Positions 8,210-17,906 of a stretch of 64,000 nucleotides of DNA are shown piece after piece. Both the position numbers and the translations under genes were made by a program. The stretch comes from DLAJ01 sp023663615 (lineage in GTDB: Bacteria > Bacillota > Clostridia > Lachnospirales > Lachnospiraceae): NCBI GenBank assembly GCA_023663615.1, contig JAMPHA010000004.1:31350-95349 (forward strand). The letters are read 5' to 3'. The notes under the pieces were generated by a model that was given only the letters and a program-made list of their open reading frames with translations, was not told the origin of the DNA and ran no database searches. How positions within the stretch are numbered: the first letter of the stretch is position 1; every line of letters begins with the position of its first letter.

Positions 8210-8888
8210 TGAGCCGGCGCTGGAAGAAGAGCGCGGACAGGGACGGGGGACTGCGGAAAGCAAGCGCGTACTGAGGAAGGCGGCGCTCGCGAAACGGGAT
8301 TCCCTGACAAAAGAGCAGCGGTTTCAAAAGAGCGGACGGATCGCGGAACGGCTTCTTGCGCACCCGTGGTATCGGGAGACAGAGAATCTGCTTGTTTACG
8401 CTTCCTATCGGAGCGAGGTTTCCACAGAGCAGATCATCCGCAATGCGCTACGGTCAGGAAAACAGGTCTATTGTCCGGTCGTGACCGGAAAGAGGGAAAT
8501 GGTGTTTTGCGCATTGGACGGACCGCTCGCGGACGCCGTATTGTCATCGGGGCTTGCGGCAATGGAAAAAGACCGTCATGGAATCCCGCAGCCGGATCAA
8601 GAAACTTGTGCGCGCTATCGGTATCAGCCGGAGAAAAGCCTGATGCTGATGCCGGGATGCGCGTTTGACAATAATGGAAACCGGATCGGCTACGGCGGCG
8701 GCTTTTATGACAGTTTCTTGGCAGAGCGGCCGATGCGGACGATCGCGTTATTTTTTGACTGCCAGCGCACGGATGAGGCGATCGCGGGCGAACCGCACGA
8801 CGTGCGCCCGGATCGCATCCTGACGGAAAGCGGTTTTCATGCTGTGGAAAGCGGCGGCATCCGAAACGGTGAGTCGGAACCTAAATAA
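8190..8888 (+). CDS. 5-formyltetrahydrofolate cyclo-ligase
   Basis: This enzyme converts 5-formyl-THF to 5,10-methenyl-THF using ATP. Recognisable parts are the basic N-terminal helix VLRKAALAKRDSLTKEQR, then VYASYRSEVST, MLMPGCAFDNNGNRIGYGGGFYD (the family's glycine-rich substrate loop), and the C-terminal EPHDVRPDRILTE. The frame extends upstream of 8190, but ATG 8190 overlaps the DUF896 stop and gives 232 residues. That is still somewhat longer at the N-terminus than the usual 180-200. The ribosome-binding site there is weak, so the start is uncertain. The folate role is unrelated to the flanking proline genes. Confidence 0.9.
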   Translation: MGTRQTNEPALEEERGQGRGTAESKRVLRKAALAKRDSLTKEQRFQKSGRIAERLLAHPWYRETENLLVYASYRSEVSTEQIIRNALRSGKQVYCPVVTGKREMVFCALDGPLADAVLSSGLAAMEKDRHGIPQPDQETCARYRYQPEKSLMLMPGCAFDNNGNRIGYGGGFYDSFLAERPMRTIALFFDCQRTDEAIAGEPHDVRPDRILTESGFHAVESGGIRNGESEPK

Positions 8889-8910
8889 AATGAAGACAGG
8901 AGAAAAGACA

Positions 8911-10182
8911 ATGAGCGGGATCAGCAGGGAACAGACGGCAATGCTTGAGGAGATCGGAAAGCGCGCCGTTTTGGCAAAATATGAACTTCAGACCATTTCC
9001 ACAGACAAAAAGAACGAGGCGCTTTGCCGCGTGGCGGACGGTCTGATTGCCGATACCGGAAAGATATTGGCGGCAAATGAACAGGATATGCAAAACGGAA
9101 AAGAGCACGGTATGCATGAGGGGCTGCTTGACCGCTTACAACTGACAGAGGCACGGATCGCGGCGATGGCGGAAGGCTTGCGTCAGATCGCGGAATTAAA
9201 CGATCCCGTTGGCACGGTGATGGAGCGTTTTACCCATCCGAACGGGATGGAGATCACACAGGTGCGCGTGCCGCTCGGCGTCATCGGCATCATTTATGAA
9301 TCCCGCCCGAACGTGACGGCGGATGCGTTCGGTTTATGCTTTAAGGCCGGAAATGCCGTGATCTTAAAGGGCGGCTCCGACGCGATCTGTTCCAATACGG
9401 CGATCACGGAAAGCATTCGGCGCGGTCTTGCGGGTACCGGGATTTGTGCGGATGCCGTGCAGCTTATTGCGGATACGGACAGGGCGGTGACGGCGCAGTT
9501 TATGAAAATGAACCGTTATGTGGACGTGCTGATTCCGCGCGGCGGGGCAGGACTCATCCGTGCGGTCGTGGAGAGCGCAAGCATTCCCGTGATCGAGACG
9601 GGAACGGGAAATTGTCATATTTATGTCGATCAGGATGCGGATTTCAATAAGGCGATCCCCATCATCATCAATGCGAAAACGCAGCGCATCGGCGTGTGCA
9701 ACGCCTGTGAATCGCTCGTGATCCATGAAAAGATCAAGGATGCGTTTTTACCCTTACTTGCGGACGCGCTGAAAAAGCATCATGTGGAGATGCGGGCGGA
9801 CCGACAGGCAGCCGAAGTGATCGGGGACTGTGTGGCGGCGACGGAGGAAGATTTCGCAAAGGAATATTTAGATTATATCATTTCCATCAAGACCGTCAGC
9901 AGCGCCGAGGAGGCGATCGCGCATATCAACCGTTATCACACGGAGCATTCCGACGCGATCATCACGGAAAATCAGGAAACGGCACGGCGCTTTTTAAGCG
10001 GCGTGGATTCGGCATGCGTATATGTCAATGCCTCGACGCGTTTTACGGACGGCTTTGAGTTCGGTTTCGGCGCTGAGATCGGGATTTCCACCCAGAAGCT
10101 CCATGCGCGCGGTCCGATGGGACTGCGGGAGCTGACCTCCTACAAATATCAGATCGTCGGGAACGGACAGGTCAGGGGATAA
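8911..10182 (+). CDS. proA: Glutamate-5-semialdehyde dehydrogenase (gamma-glutamyl phosphate reductase)
   Basis: Second enzyme of proline synthesis: it reduces the gamma-glutamyl phosphate made by ProB, using NADPH. The 423-residue product has the aldehyde-dehydrogenase-like fold with VPLGVIGIIYESRPNVT, the catalytic cysteine in RIGVCNACESLVIH (about residue 262), and the C-terminal GFGAEIGISTQKLHARGPMGL. ATG 8911 is chosen because ACAGGAGA lies 7 bases upstream; an in-frame ATG at 8890 has no site. It is close to proB but separated from it by the DUF896 and cyclo-ligase genes. Confidence 0.95.
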   Translation: MSGISREQTAMLEEIGKRAVLAKYELQTISTDKKNEALCRVADGLIADTGKILAANEQDMQNGKEHGMHEGLLDRLQLTEARIAAMAEGLRQIAELNDPVGTVMERFTHPNGMEITQVRVPLGVIGIIYESRPNVTADAFGLCFKAGNAVILKGGSDAICSNTAITESIRRGLAGTGICADAVQLIADTDRAVTAQFMKMNRYVDVLIPRGGAGLIRAVVESASIPVIETGTGNCHIYVDQDADFNKAIPIIINAKTQRIGVCNACESLVIHEKIKDAFLPLLADALKKHHVEMRADRQAAEVIGDCVAATEEDFAKEYLDYIISIKTVSSAEEAIAHINRYHTEHSDAIITENQETARRFLSGVDSACVYVNASTRFTDGFEFGFGAEIGISTQKLHARGPMGLRELTSYKYQIVGNGQVRG

Positions 10183-10255
10183 CATTGAGCTGGACGAATA
10201 TTTGAGTAAGAAAGATTCCCAAAAGTTATAGTAGAAAAGCGGGCAAAGGAGGAGC

Positions 10256-10780
10256 ATGGAAAGAAATATAAGTGTCATTAAAAATGGAAACGGAAATCAG
10301 ATTGTAGTGATCAATGACATACGATTTAAGGGCAGACAGAACATTGCATGGGATGAGGTTGAGCAGTATTTGAAGCAGTATATTGGAGAATTTGTAGAAA
10401 TTGTCGAAAGCAAAGAAATGATATACATAGGTAATGATTTTCCCGATGAATATGCGGGGTCCAATTATACAGCAAAGTTGAAAGGCGCTTTAGCAAAAGC
10501 GAAAGCAAATGCTGCACAGGGAATTCCTGAAATTGTCGAGATTGCAGAGAATAAGAGATTTCGGGAGAATATGGCAGAAAAACATGATAAAAATGCCAGA
10601 TTTGGATGGTATCGATATGATTCCAGATTTGCGCTTCCGATTTTCGATGACGATGGAGAGGTTTTGCGCTATAATGTATTTCATGTGGAGCTTGTTATAA
10701 GACATGCAGAGGATAAAAAAATGTACCTGTATGACATTATGAACATAAAAAAAGAAACAAGTACCCCGCTTGAGCCATAA
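10256..10780 (+). CDS. Uncharacterised A+T-rich orphan protein, possible mobile-element module
   Basis: I do not recognise this 174-residue protein with certainty. It follows a strong AAAGGAGGAG ribosome-binding site. It is visibly richer in A and T, with different codon choice, than proA and miaB on either side, which suggests acquisition. The N-terminal half is short beta strands and a helix. The C-terminal part (about 115-174) ends YLYDIMNIKKETSTPLEP, which reminds me of small domains at the ends of large phage and conjugative-element polyproteins, including Barnase/EndoU-like nuclease modules. That resemblance is from memory and weak. A poor promoter candidate (TTGAGT, 19 bases, TATAGT) lies at 10202-10232. 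Confidence 0.5.
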   Translation: MERNISVIKNGNGNQIVVINDIRFKGRQNIAWDEVEQYLKQYIGEFVEIVESKEMIYIGNDFPDEYAGSNYTAKLKGALAKAKANAAQGIPEIVEIAENKRFRENMAEKHDKNARFGWYRYDSRFALPIFDDDGEVLRYNVFHVELVIRHAEDKKMYLYDIMNIKKETSTPLEP

Positions 10781-10848
10781 GGCTGTACGGTTAAAAACTC
10801 ATTTCTTTTTTGAGATTATATAATGAATACAGGAGAAAGTCAAGAGAG

Positions 10849-12297
10849 ATGTATAATGAAATTGATTTAGATAAGATAGATATAAATACAAAGCCTCCCA
10901 CCGAAGAACCCGCGCGCCAGTACTATTACATGGCGAAATGCCGCGCTTATGTCCGGGCGGAGAGCGAAAAGCGCGGAAGGGAGTTGACTTGTGCAGTCAT
11001 CACGTTTGGCTGTCAGATGAACGCGCGCGATTCGGAAAAACTGCTCGGTATCTTAAAGACTGTCGGCTACGCTGTCACGGATTCGGAGACGGCGGATTTT
11101 GTCATTTATAATACCTGCACCGTGCGGGACAACGCCAATCAGCGCGTTTATGGCAGGCTCGGTCATCTCGGTTCCATGAAAAAAAACAATCCGCATAAGC
11201 GGATCGCGCTGTGCGGGTGTATGATGCAGGAGCAGAGCGTTATCGAAAAGCTGACGAAAAGTTATTCTTTTGTCGATCTGGTCTTTGGCACGCATAACCT
11301 TTATAAGTTTGCGGAGCTGCTCTTTGCCATGTACGAATCCGACGGTATGCTGATTGATATTTGGAAAGATACGGACGCGATCGTCGAACAGCTTCCGGTC
11401 AGCCGCAAATATCCGTACAAATCAGGCGTCAATATCATGTTCGGATGCAATAATTTTTGTACCTACTGCATTGTGCCCTATGTCCGGGGACGGGAGCGCA
11501 GCCGCGGTGCGCGCGAAATTCTCCGCGAGACAGAGTCCCTTGCGGCGGACGGCGTAAAAGAAGTCATGCTGCTTGGGCAGAATGTCAATTCCTACGGAAC
11601 CGGGCTTGACGACGGCATTTCCTTTGCCGCGCTGTTGCGGGAAGTGGAAAAGGTAGAGGGAATCGAGCGCATCCGCTTTATGACGTCCCATCCGAAAGAC
11701 TTATCCGACGAGTTGATTCAGGTCATGAAAGAATCCGATAAAATCTGCCGTCATCTGCACCTGCCCCTGCAATCCGGTTCCAGCAGGATCTTAAAAGCCA
11801 TGAACCGCCGTTATGACAAGGAACATTATCTGAACCTTGCTTTGAAGATCCGCCGCGAGATACCGGATATTGCGATCTCAACGGATATTATCGTCGGTTT
11901 TCCGGGAGAGACGGCGGAGGATGTGGATGATACAATCGACGTGATCCGCAGGGCAGCGTTCGACAACGCATTCACGTTTCAGTACAGCAGGCGAACGGGA
12001 ACGCCGGCTGCGGCGATGGAGCAGGTTCCGGCTTCGGAAGTGACGAAGCAGTTTGACCGTGTTCTTTCCGTTGTGCAGGAGACGGCAAAAGAGCGCGCGG
12101 CGCTTCTTACCGGACAGACGCTTCCGGCGCTGATCGAGGAAGTGAATGAAAAGGATCACGATTTTGTCATCGGGAGGCTTTCGAACAATACGATCGTACA
12201 TTTGAAGGGGACAAGCGATCTGATCGGCTCGATCAGACGGGTAAAGCTGACGGAATGCCGCGGCTTTTATTACATGGGGGTTATGGAACATGGCTGA
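10849..12297 (+). CDS. miaB: tRNA-2-methylthio-N6-dimethylallyladenosine synthase
   Basis: MiaB is a radical-SAM methylthiotransferase that adds a methylthio group to i6A37 of tRNA, the base made by MiaA (encoded downstream). Three cysteines of the N-terminal cluster are in TFGCQMNARDSE, YNTCTVRDNA and LCGCMMQ. The radical-SAM motif is CNNFCTYC (about residues 199-206), and a C-terminal TRAM domain is present. ATG 10849 is chosen with AGGAGAAAG upstream, giving 482 residues; TTG 10810 is an in-frame alternative. An acidic N-terminal extension of about 50 residues precedes the core. The 3' end overlaps mutS by 8 bases. Confidence 0.93.
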   Translation: MYNEIDLDKIDINTKPPTEEPARQYYYMAKCRAYVRAESEKRGRELTCAVITFGCQMNARDSEKLLGILKTVGYAVTDSETADFVIYNTCTVRDNANQRVYGRLGHLGSMKKNNPHKRIALCGCMMQEQSVIEKLTKSYSFVDLVFGTHNLYKFAELLFAMYESDGMLIDIWKDTDAIVEQLPVSRKYPYKSGVNIMFGCNNFCTYCIVPYVRGRERSRGAREILRETESLAADGVKEVMLLGQNVNSYGTGLDDGISFAALLREVEKVEGIERIRFMTSHPKDLSDELIQVMKESDKICRHLHLPLQSGSSRILKAMNRRYDKEHYLNLALKIRREIPDIAISTDIIVGFPGETAEDVDDTIDVIRRAAFDNAFTFQYSRRTGTPAAAMEQVPASEVTKQFDRVLSVVQETAKERAALLTGQTLPALIEEVNEKDHDFVIGRLSNNTIVHLKGTSDLIGSIRRVKLTECRGFYYMGVMEHG

Positions 12298-14941
12298 GAT
12301 CACACCGATGATGCAGCACTATTTAGACACAAAAGAACAGAATCCGGATTGCATTTTATTTTACAGGCTCGGCGATTTTTACGAAATGTTTTTTGAGGAC
12401 GCAAAGACGGTGTCCAGGGAACTGGAGCTGACGCTGACGGGAAAAGCGTGCGGATTGGAGGAGCGCGCGCCGATGTGCGGCGTGCCGTTTCATGCGGCAG
12501 AGACCTATATTAACCGTTTGGTGACAAAGGGCTATAAGGTCGCAATCTGCGAGCAGGTGGAAGATCCGAAGCTTGCGAAAGGCATGGTAAAGCGCGAGGT
12601 CGTGCGGATCGTCACGCCCGGTACGAACGTGGATAACCAGTTCATGGATGAAGGGAAAAATAATTACCTGATGGCGGTCGTCTATTTGGAGAATCAGATC
12701 GGCATTTCGATTGTGGACGTTTCCACGGGGGATTATTTTTTAACGGAAGTAGAAGATACGAAGCGTCTGCTTGACGAAATTTATAAATATCTGCCGTCCG
12801 AGATCATCTGCAACGACGCGTTTACGCTCTGCGGCGTCGATCTGAATGACCTGCGCGGCAGGCTGCATATCTGCGTCAACCGCTTAGAACCGTGGTATTT
12901 TGACGAGGACGCCTGTAAAAAAGCATTGATGAAGCAGTTCCGCGTTCATGTGCTGACCGGACTCGGTATTGATGATTTTCCGAACGGGACGGTCGCGGCT
13001 GGCGCGATCATGTTGTACTTAAATGAAACACAGAAAATTTCGCTGGCGCATATCACGCATCTGTATCCCTATCTGACAAGCAAATATATGCTGCTGGACA
13101 GCGCGACGAGGCGCAATCTGGAATTAACGGAAACGCTGCGGGAAAAGGCAAAGCGCGGGAGTCTGCTGTGGGTGCTGGATAAAACCAAAACGGCAATGGG
13201 CGCGCGGACGTTACGAAGTTATTTAGAACAGCCGCTGATCGCGCGGGACGCGATCGAGGAACGTTTAGAGGCAGTGGGCGAATTGTGCGCCGATCCGACC
13301 GCAAGGGATGAAATCCGGGAGTATTTGAGTCCGATCTATGATCTCGAACGGCTGCTCGGCAGGGTCAGCTATCTAAGCGCCAATCCGCGGGATCTGATCG
13401 CATTCCGCAATTCGCTTGCCATGCTTCCGGCGATCAAGCTTGTGTTACGCGGTTTTTCCTCTAAGCTGTTATTGGGTATTGAGCAGGACATGGATTCTTT
13501 GGAGGATGTCTGCGCGCTGATCGAGGCGGCGATCGACGATAACGAGCCGCCCGTCACGATTCGGGAAGGCGGCATTATCCGGGACGGCTACGATCCGGAT
13601 ATTGATATGCTGCGCAAGGCAAAGACAGAGGGGAAGGACTGGCTCGCCCGGCTGGAGAGCGAGGACAGGGAGCGCACGGGGATCAAGAACCTGCGCATCA
13701 AGTATAATAAAGTATTCGGTTATTATTTTGAGGTCACCAATTCGTTTAAGAATCTGGTGCCGGAAGATTATATCCGGAAGCAGACACTGACGAACGCCGA
13801 GCGTTATACGACGCCGCGCCTGAAGGAACTGGAGGATACGATCCTGAACGCGGAAGATAAGCTGACCGCGCTGGAATATGACGCGTTCTGCAAGGTGCGC
13901 GACAGTATTGCGGCGGAGCTTGACCGCATCCAGCGCACGGCAAAGGCGGTCGCGGCATTGGACGTATTCGCGTCGCTCTCCCTTGTTGCGGAGCGCGGCC
14001 ATTATGTGCGGCCTAAGATCAATGAAAAGGGCGTGATCGACATTAAGGACGGCAGGCACCCTGTCGTCGAGCAGATGATCGAACATGACATGTTTGTTTC
14101 AAACGATACGCACTTAGATAACGGAAAGCACTGCATAGCCGTCATTACGGGACCGAATATGGCGGGAAAATCGACTTACATGCGCCAGACTGCGCTGATC
14201 GTACTCATGGCACAGATCGGTTCGTTTGTTCCGGCAAAGAGCGCGGACATCGGACTGGTTGACCGCATCTTTACGCGCGTGGGCGCATCGGATGATCTTG
14301 CATCCGGTCAGAGTACGTTTATGGTGGAAATGAATGAGGTTGCGAATATTCTCCGCAATGCGACGGCAAAATCGTTGCTTGTGTTAGATGAGATCGGGCG
14401 CGGCACGTCTACGTTCGACGGACTTTCGATCGCATGGGCGGTCATCGAGCATATCAGCAACCGCAATGTACTCGGCGCAAAAACGCTGTTTGCGACGCAT
14501 TATCACGAGCTGACAGAGCTGGAAGGGAAAATGGATAATGTGAACAACTACTGTATCGCCGTAAAAGAACAAGGCGACGACATTGTTTTTTTGCGAAAGA
14601 TCATGAAGGGCGGCGCGGATCGGAGCTACGGCATCCAGGTGGCGAAGCTGGCGGGCGTTCCCGATATGGTGATCGGGCGGGCCAAGGAGATCGCGGAACA
14701 GCTTTCGGACAACGACATTACGGACCGGATCCAGAGTATCTCTACGCCGGCGGGCGCGGCAGGAAAGCATAAGCCGGTGTTGTGCGATGAGGTGGATCGG
14801 GGGCAGATGACCTTGTTTGACGCGGTAAAAGACGAGGATGTCGTGAAAGAATTAAAGGAGATCGACATCAGCAATTTAACGCCGCTTGACGCCTTAAATA
14901 CGCTGTACCGGCTGCAGAACAAGTTAAATAACCGTTGGTGA
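12290..14941 (+). CDS. mutS: DNA mismatch repair protein MutS
   Basis: MutS recognises mismatches and signals to MutL. The 883-residue product has the mismatch-binding N-terminus (TPMMQHYLDTKEQNPDCILFYRLGDFYEMFF, containing the Phe-x-Glu wedge in DFYEMF), the connector, lever and clamp domains, and a C-terminal ABC-type ATPase. The Walker A motif is GPNMAGKSTYMRQ (about residues 620-632), and the Walker B region is LVLDEIGRGTSTFDG. It overlaps miaB, and mutL follows after 22 bases, giving the usual miaB-mutS-mutL-miaA order. Nothing is missing. Confidence 0.97.
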   Translation: MAEITPMMQHYLDTKEQNPDCILFYRLGDFYEMFFEDAKTVSRELELTLTGKACGLEERAPMCGVPFHAAETYINRLVTKGYKVAICEQVEDPKLAKGMVKREVVRIVTPGTNVDNQFMDEGKNNYLMAVVYLENQIGISIVDVSTGDYFLTEVEDTKRLLDEIYKYLPSEIICNDAFTLCGVDLNDLRGRLHICVNRLEPWYFDEDACKKALMKQFRVHVLTGLGIDDFPNGTVAAGAIMLYLNETQKISLAHITHLYPYLTSKYMLLDSATRRNLELTETLREKAKRGSLLWVLDKTKTAMGARTLRSYLEQPLIARDAIEERLEAVGELCADPTARDEIREYLSPIYDLERLLGRVSYLSANPRDLIAFRNSLAMLPAIKLVLRGFSSKLLLGIEQDMDSLEDVCALIEAAIDDNEPPVTIREGGIIRDGYDPDIDMLRKAKTEGKDWLARLESEDRERTGIKNLRIKYNKVFGYYFEVTNSFKNLVPEDYIRKQTLTNAERYTTPRLKELEDTILNAEDKLTALEYDAFCKVRDSIAAELDRIQRTAKAVAALDVFASLSLVAERGHYVRPKINEKGVIDIKDGRHPVVEQMIEHDMFVSNDTHLDNGKHCIAVITGPNMAGKSTYMRQTALIVLMAQIGSFVPAKSADIGLVDRIFTRVGASDDLASGQSTFMVEMNEVANILRNATAKSLLVLDEIGRGTSTFDGLSIAWAVIEHISNRNVLGAKTLFATHYHELTELEGKMDNVNNYCIAVKEQGDDIVFLRKIMKGGADRSYGIQVAKLAGVPDMVIGRAKEIAEQLSDNDITDRIQSISTPAGAAGKHKPVLCDEVDRGQMTLFDAVKDEDVVKELKEIDISNLTPLDALNTLYRLQNKLNNRW

Positions 14942-14963
14942 ACAGATGAGAAGGAGGTGCGGC

Positions 14964-16868
14964 ATGGCGCAGATTGCGGTACTGGATTCGGAGACCATAG
15001 ATAAGATCGCGGCGGGCGAGGTTGTGGAACGTCCGGTGAGCGTTGTGAAAGAGCTTGTGGAAAATGCGATGGATGCGGGCGCAAATGCGGTTACCGTGGA
15101 AATCACGGAGGGCGGCACCAGTTTCATCCGCGTGACCGACAACGGGAGCGGGATTCCGAAGGATCAGATCCGCACGGCGTTTTTGCGGCATGCCACGAGC
15201 AAGATCCATTCCGTGGAGGATCTGCTTTCGATCAGCTCGCTTGGTTTCCGCGGCGAGGCGCTTTCCAGCATTGCGGCGGTATCGAGAGTGGAGATCATCA
15301 GCAAGACCGCGGACGACTATGCAGGAGTCCGTTATCTGATCGCGGGCGGCGCCGAGGAAGAACTGTCCGAGATCGGCGCGCCGGACGGCACGACAATCAT
15401 GGTGCGGAATCTGTTTTATAATATTCCGGTGCGGAGAAAATTCTTGAAATCGTTTGCGACGGAGGGCAGCTATATTGCCGATCTGATGGAGCATCTTGCC
15501 ATGTCACGACCGGAGATTTCTTTTAAGTTCGTCATGAACCGGGACACGCGGTTCCATACGAGCGGAAACGGCGATCTGCGCGAGGTGATCTACCGCATAT
15601 ACGGGCGGGATATTTCCGAATGCCTGCTGCCGGTTTCCTATGAGCGCGACGGCATCCGCATAGAGGGCTATATCGGCAAACCGGAAATGAACCGCGCCAA
15701 CCGTGGCTTAGAGAACTATTTTGTCAATCGGCGGTATATTAAAAGCGATATTGTCGCAAGGGCGGTCGAGGAAGCGTACCAGTCCTATCTGATGAAGCAT
15801 AAATATCCCGTGTGCATGCTTTCGATCACGGTTCCGGCGGATGAGATCGACGTGAATGTCCATCCGTCCAAAATGGAGATCCGCTTTATCAGACAGCAGG
15901 AATTTTTTGATATTCTGTATCAGGCAGTGTTGGAAGCGTTAAAGGGAAAAGAGCTGATTCCGAAGGTCATTCTTGATGAAAAAGCGCATCTACAAGATAT
16001 TGTGGCGGAGCAAAAAGCGCTGCGAAAGGAAGCGCCCGAACCGTTTGAGACAAGCAGGCTTTCCGTTCCCGTCGTGCGCGAGGAGACGATTTATGGGGAA
16101 AGTGAACAAAATTTGCAGGATTTCTTTCAAACGAATCGTCAGACGCGTGTCATTACCGTGGAAAATGGCGGCGAATATGCAAAAAATGACAATATTTCCG
16201 CCAATCTTATCCAGAGTGAAGAACAGAAGATTATCGAAAAACCGCAGCAAATAGAACTGTTTGACGATAAAATGCTGAGCGAGTCCGCAAGGGCGGGACA
16301 CAAGATTTTGGGGCAGGTATTTGATACCTACTGGCTTGTGCAGTATGAGGATAAACTGTTTATTATCGATCAGCATGCGGCGCATGAAAAAGTGAAGTTT
16401 GAACGCCTGATGAAGCACTTAAAAGAAAAAGATACGCCGCGGCAGATGCTGGAGCCGCCTGTCATTCTGCACTTAAACGCAAAAAATTATCAGGTATTGA
16501 TGGAATATCGCGGACATTTTCTTGATCTGGGCTTCGAGATCGAAGAGTTTGGCGGAAACGAGGCCGCCGTGCGCACGGTGCCGATGGACTTGTACGGCTG
16601 TAACGGTCAGGAACTTCTGCTGAATATGCTGGATGAACTGGCGGAGGGACCGGTTCGGGGGACGCCGGACGTGATCTACGAAAAGCTCGCGTCCATGGCA
16701 TGTAAATCCGCAGTCAAGGGCAATACGGCGCTGACCGTGGCGGAGGCGGACGAGCTGATCGGAGAGCTGTTACAGCTGGAAAATCCGTATCACTGTCCGC
16801 ACGGCAGACCGACGATCATATCCATGTCCAAATATGAACTGGAGAAAAAGTTTAAGCGGATCGTATAA
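14964..16868 (+). CDS. mutL: DNA mismatch repair endonuclease MutL
   Basis: ATG 14964 follows a strong AAGGAGGT (14951-14958); the in-frame ATG at 14946 precedes that site and is rejected. The N-terminal GHKL ATPase is clear (VVKELVENAMDAGA, TDNGSGI, LGFRGEALSSIAAVS). The linker, about residues 340-440, is variable. The C-terminal dimerisation domain holds DQHAAHEKVKFE near residue 469, the metal-binding motif of nicking MutL proteins. That fits a bacterium without MutH. Product 634 residues; co-transcribed with mutS and miaA. Confidence 0.96.
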   Translation: MAQIAVLDSETIDKIAAGEVVERPVSVVKELVENAMDAGANAVTVEITEGGTSFIRVTDNGSGIPKDQIRTAFLRHATSKIHSVEDLLSISSLGFRGEALSSIAAVSRVEIISKTADDYAGVRYLIAGGAEEELSEIGAPDGTTIMVRNLFYNIPVRRKFLKSFATEGSYIADLMEHLAMSRPEISFKFVMNRDTRFHTSGNGDLREVIYRIYGRDISECLLPVSYERDGIRIEGYIGKPEMNRANRGLENYFVNRRYIKSDIVARAVEEAYQSYLMKHKYPVCMLSITVPADEIDVNVHPSKMEIRFIRQQEFFDILYQAVLEALKGKELIPKVILDEKAHLQDIVAEQKALRKEAPEPFETSRLSVPVVREETIYGESEQNLQDFFQTNRQTRVITVENGGEYAKNDNISANLIQSEEQKIIEKPQQIELFDDKMLSESARAGHKILGQVFDTYWLVQYEDKLFIIDQHAAHEKVKFERLMKHLKEKDTPRQMLEPPVILHLNAKNYQVLMEYRGHFLDLGFEIEEFGGNEAAVRTVPMDLYGCNGQELLLNMLDELAEGPVRGTPDVIYEKLASMACKSAVKGNTALTVAEADELIGELLQLENPYHCPHGRPTIISMSKYELEKKFKRIV

Positions 16869-16904
16869 GGGCGGGGATGCAGACAGAGGTTAGGAGGCAG
16901 ACGG

Positions 16905-17873
16905 ATGGATCAAAAGAAACTCGTGATTCTCACGGGACCGACGGCGGTCGGAAAGACAAAGCTTTCCATCTCATTGGCAAAGGCGATCGGCGGAGAGATC
17001 ATCTCCGCCGATTCCATGCAGGTATACCGGCATATGGACATTGGCACCGCGAAGATCACGGAACGGGAGAAGAACGGCGTTCCCCACCATCTGATCGACG
17101 TGCTGGAGCCGGAGGAGGCGTTTGACATTGTCCGGTTCCAGACGATGGCGAAACAGGCGATGGCGGAGATTTACGGGCGGGGGCACATTCCCGTTCTGGT
17201 CGGGGGAACGGGATTTTATATTCAGTCCGTTCTGTATGACATTGATTTTTTAACGCATGAGGAGGAGAGCGGCAGGCGGAAGGAGCTGGAGAAGCAGGCG
17301 CAGACGCCGGAAGGGGCGGCGGCGCTTTATGAACGGCTTCTGCTGCTCGACCCTGAATCGGCGGGAAAGATTCATGCTCACAACATCAAGCGCGTCATCC
17401 GCGCGATCGAGTTTTATGAGGAAAATCATAAACCAATCTCGGCGCATAACGAAGAGCAGCGGCAGAGGCAGCCGCCTTATCTGTTTTGCTATTTTGTGCT
17501 GAACGACGACCGTGCAAAGCTGTATGCGCGCATTGATGGGCGGGTGGATCAGATGATGGAGAACGGACTGCTCTCAGAGGTGCGTTCGCTCAGGGAACGC
17601 GGCTGTACGCGCGATATGGTGTCCATGCAGGGGCTTGGTTATAAAGAATTGTTCGATCATTTGGACGGGCAGATCAGTTTAGAGGAAGCGGTTTACCGGA
17701 TCAAGCGGGACACCCGGCATTTTGCAAAGCGGCAGGTCACCTGGTTTAAGCGGGAACGCGGCGTGATCTGGATCGACCGCGGAAATTTTGCGTCGGAAGA
17801 GGAGATCCTGTCCTTTATGACCGGACAGCTTGCAGGGAAAGGGATCGTGAAAGAAGGACTTTTGCGAACATAA
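16905..17873 (+). CDS. miaA: tRNA dimethylallyltransferase
   Basis: MiaA transfers a dimethylallyl group to A37 of tRNAs reading UNN codons, giving the substrate of MiaB (encoded upstream). The 322-residue product shows the P-loop GPTAVGKTKLS (residues 11-21), the DSMQVYRHMDIGTAKIT block, LVGGTGFYI, and the later SMQGLGYKEL. TAGGAGG precedes the ATG. The order miaB-mutS-mutL-miaA is a common Clostridia arrangement. Confidence 0.96.
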   Translation: MDQKKLVILTGPTAVGKTKLSISLAKAIGGEIISADSMQVYRHMDIGTAKITEREKNGVPHHLIDVLEPEEAFDIVRFQTMAKQAMAEIYGRGHIPVLVGGTGFYIQSVLYDIDFLTHEEESGRRKELEKQAQTPEGAAALYERLLLLDPESAGKIHAHNIKRVIRAIEFYEENHKPISAHNEEQRQRQPPYLFCYFVLNDDRAKLYARIDGRVDQMMENGLLSEVRSLRERGCTRDMVSMQGLGYKELFDHLDGQISLEEAVYRIKRDTRHFAKRQVTWFKRERGVIWIDRGNFASEEEILSFMTGQLAGKGIVKEGLLRT

Positions 17874-17906
17874 AGATGGAAGTGCCAAGAGCAGGAGAGG
17901 AATACG

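Noticed and set aside
13469..14086. 205-codon minus-strand frame inside mutS
   Set aside because: Shadow of a well-conserved gene, with no ribosome-binding site.
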